A stretch of DNA of 64,000 nt, from the NCBI RefSeq assembly GCF_002288925.2, contig NW_022098036.1, positions 36,097,823 through 36,161,822 on the forward strand, in the 5' to 3' direction. The first letter of the stretch is position 1; every line of letters starts with the position of its first letter. Shown here in pieces: positions 62,969 through 64,000 of the stretch. The stretch comes from Delphinapterus leucas (lineage: Eukaryota; Chordata; Mammalia; Artiodactyla; Monodontidae). A program made the position numbers and the translations under genes. The notes beneath the pieces are model-generated. The model was not told the DNA's origin. It ran no database searches and saw only the letters and a program-made list of their open reading frames with translations.

Positions 62969-64000
62969 CTGTAGAGGCATCAAAAACAGATAGACATGAC
63001 TAGAGGTTCTCTACAGTCAACCGGAATGCAGGATAACAAGTATGTTGAAATTTAATATTATTTGCTTTTTTATGCTTTTGAGCTATATACATAAAGCAAT
63101 GTGTACATACATTTTAGAACATTAACTTCCACTTTTAGAAACCTGCAGTCAGAGAAAACTTTTTTCAGTTCTTCATCAGAAGAAAAAAAATTTCTTTTAT
63201 CTCAGAGTCATAAAAGTGGAAGGAAAGAAAGACATAAGGTCTAAGGCTTAACTCACTCTACAATCTCCATGGTTATATGCTAAAGGAAATGTTAAAAACA
63301 AATGTCATTAGTGTTTTTGTTACAGGATCATCATTAATTCAATCATGCATTACGATTGTAGGCAACTGTAAATTAGCTATAAAACCTTAGTAAAGTTAAT
63401 ATATTTTTCAGCTTTACTCAATTTATACAGAGTTGGTATTCTACTGACTTCTAAAGGGATATGATACAGCTTACAAACTAAACCCAATTAGGGATGAAAA
63501 CACAAGTGAGACCGTCGGGAACACAGGTTAGATGTTAACAGGCACCTAAGATGAGCTGATTACAATGGGTCCAGTTTTCTTGGCAGTTAAGGCAAAAGGG
63601 GAAAAAAGGCTTATACAATTTTCATCTGTATTACTTAAGCAGCTCATATAAATTCATCTGAGACTCTCTGCATCATATAGACATGAAAATGTTGAGGGTT
63701 TTCTGACCATTTCTTTCAACTGAAAATCTCTTCATTCAGGAAAAACAAGTATTTAAGGAATCTATCATGTTGTATTTTAGAGAAAAGTAATGTATTGTAA
63801 TCAAAGCACAATATCAATAAGAGTACCAAGCCCTTCGTTTTAATACCACTCTATCAGAAAAGGTAATATCCATGTAATGTCCAATTCTTAAGTATCAATA
63901 TACATATATATATTTAATAACTTCTTAATGGTTAATTAAAACATGTAATGGGTTCATGTTATTTTGTAAAAACTCAGATGACTGTTTCCAATTTCTTTTA
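62969..64000. other. Unique AT-rich DNA at right edge
   Basis: TA-rich tract at about 63,898-63,918. No gene or repeat recognised. Confidence 0.5.

Noticed and set aside
1..64000. CRISPR arrays, operons, phage or bacterial mobile systems
   Set aside because: Composition and repeats are mammalian throughout; no spaced direct repeats or prokaryotic genes seen.

Overview
This is mammalian nuclear DNA, almost certainly from a cetacean. The best marker is a tRNA-derived SINE present in eight copies. It carries a tRNA-type head, a body that is rich in CpG in its better-preserved copies, and an A tail, and matches the CHR-2 type known from whales and dolphins. Three longer CHR-type copies have the repeated 'acaactactgagcc' modules also found in hippo and whale SINEs. 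The L1 elements are of the cetartiodactyl type. I cannot name a species or chromosome.

Layout: 1-649 is the 3' part of an antisense L1 running off the left edge, apparently inserted into a MER5A hAT relic (650-770). 770-12,250 is mostly unique AT-rich DNA with one CHR-2 SINE, MIR fragments and two decayed dispersed repeats. 12,261-17,985 is a near full-length antisense L1 with recognisable 5' UTR, ORF1, ORF2 and 3' UTR, all broken by stops and frameshifts. 20,999-24,262 holds four CHR-2 SINEs in mixed orientation, one of them inside a MIR. 25,878-27,060 is an old sense L1M fragment. 29,398-30,867 is a younger 5'-truncated sense L1 with a clean target-site duplication. 33,284-33,419 is a short antisense L1 3' end. 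36,763-45,135 contains a MIR, two CHR-2 SINEs and two L2 tails. 48,362-49,705 holds a MIR and a long L2. 50,046-54,183 holds four SINEs, all on the + strand. 55,555-56,260 is a MIR nest with a hAT inserted. The right end to 64,000 is largely unique, with L2 remnants.

No intact protein-coding gene, RNA gene, CRISPR array, operon or new biological system is visible. All clearly protein-like long ORFs are L1 remnants. The best hint of a host gene is on the minus strand. A 90-bp candidate internal exon at 62,879-62,968 has good splice sites and an open phase-2/2 frame. A candidate terminal exon at 9,333-10,492 has a strong acceptor, a phase-compatible 30-residue C-terminus and about 1.07 kb of repeat-free putative 3' UTR with polyA signals. 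If both are real, the window is mostly intron of one minus-strand gene. That is inference, and I do not recognise the protein.
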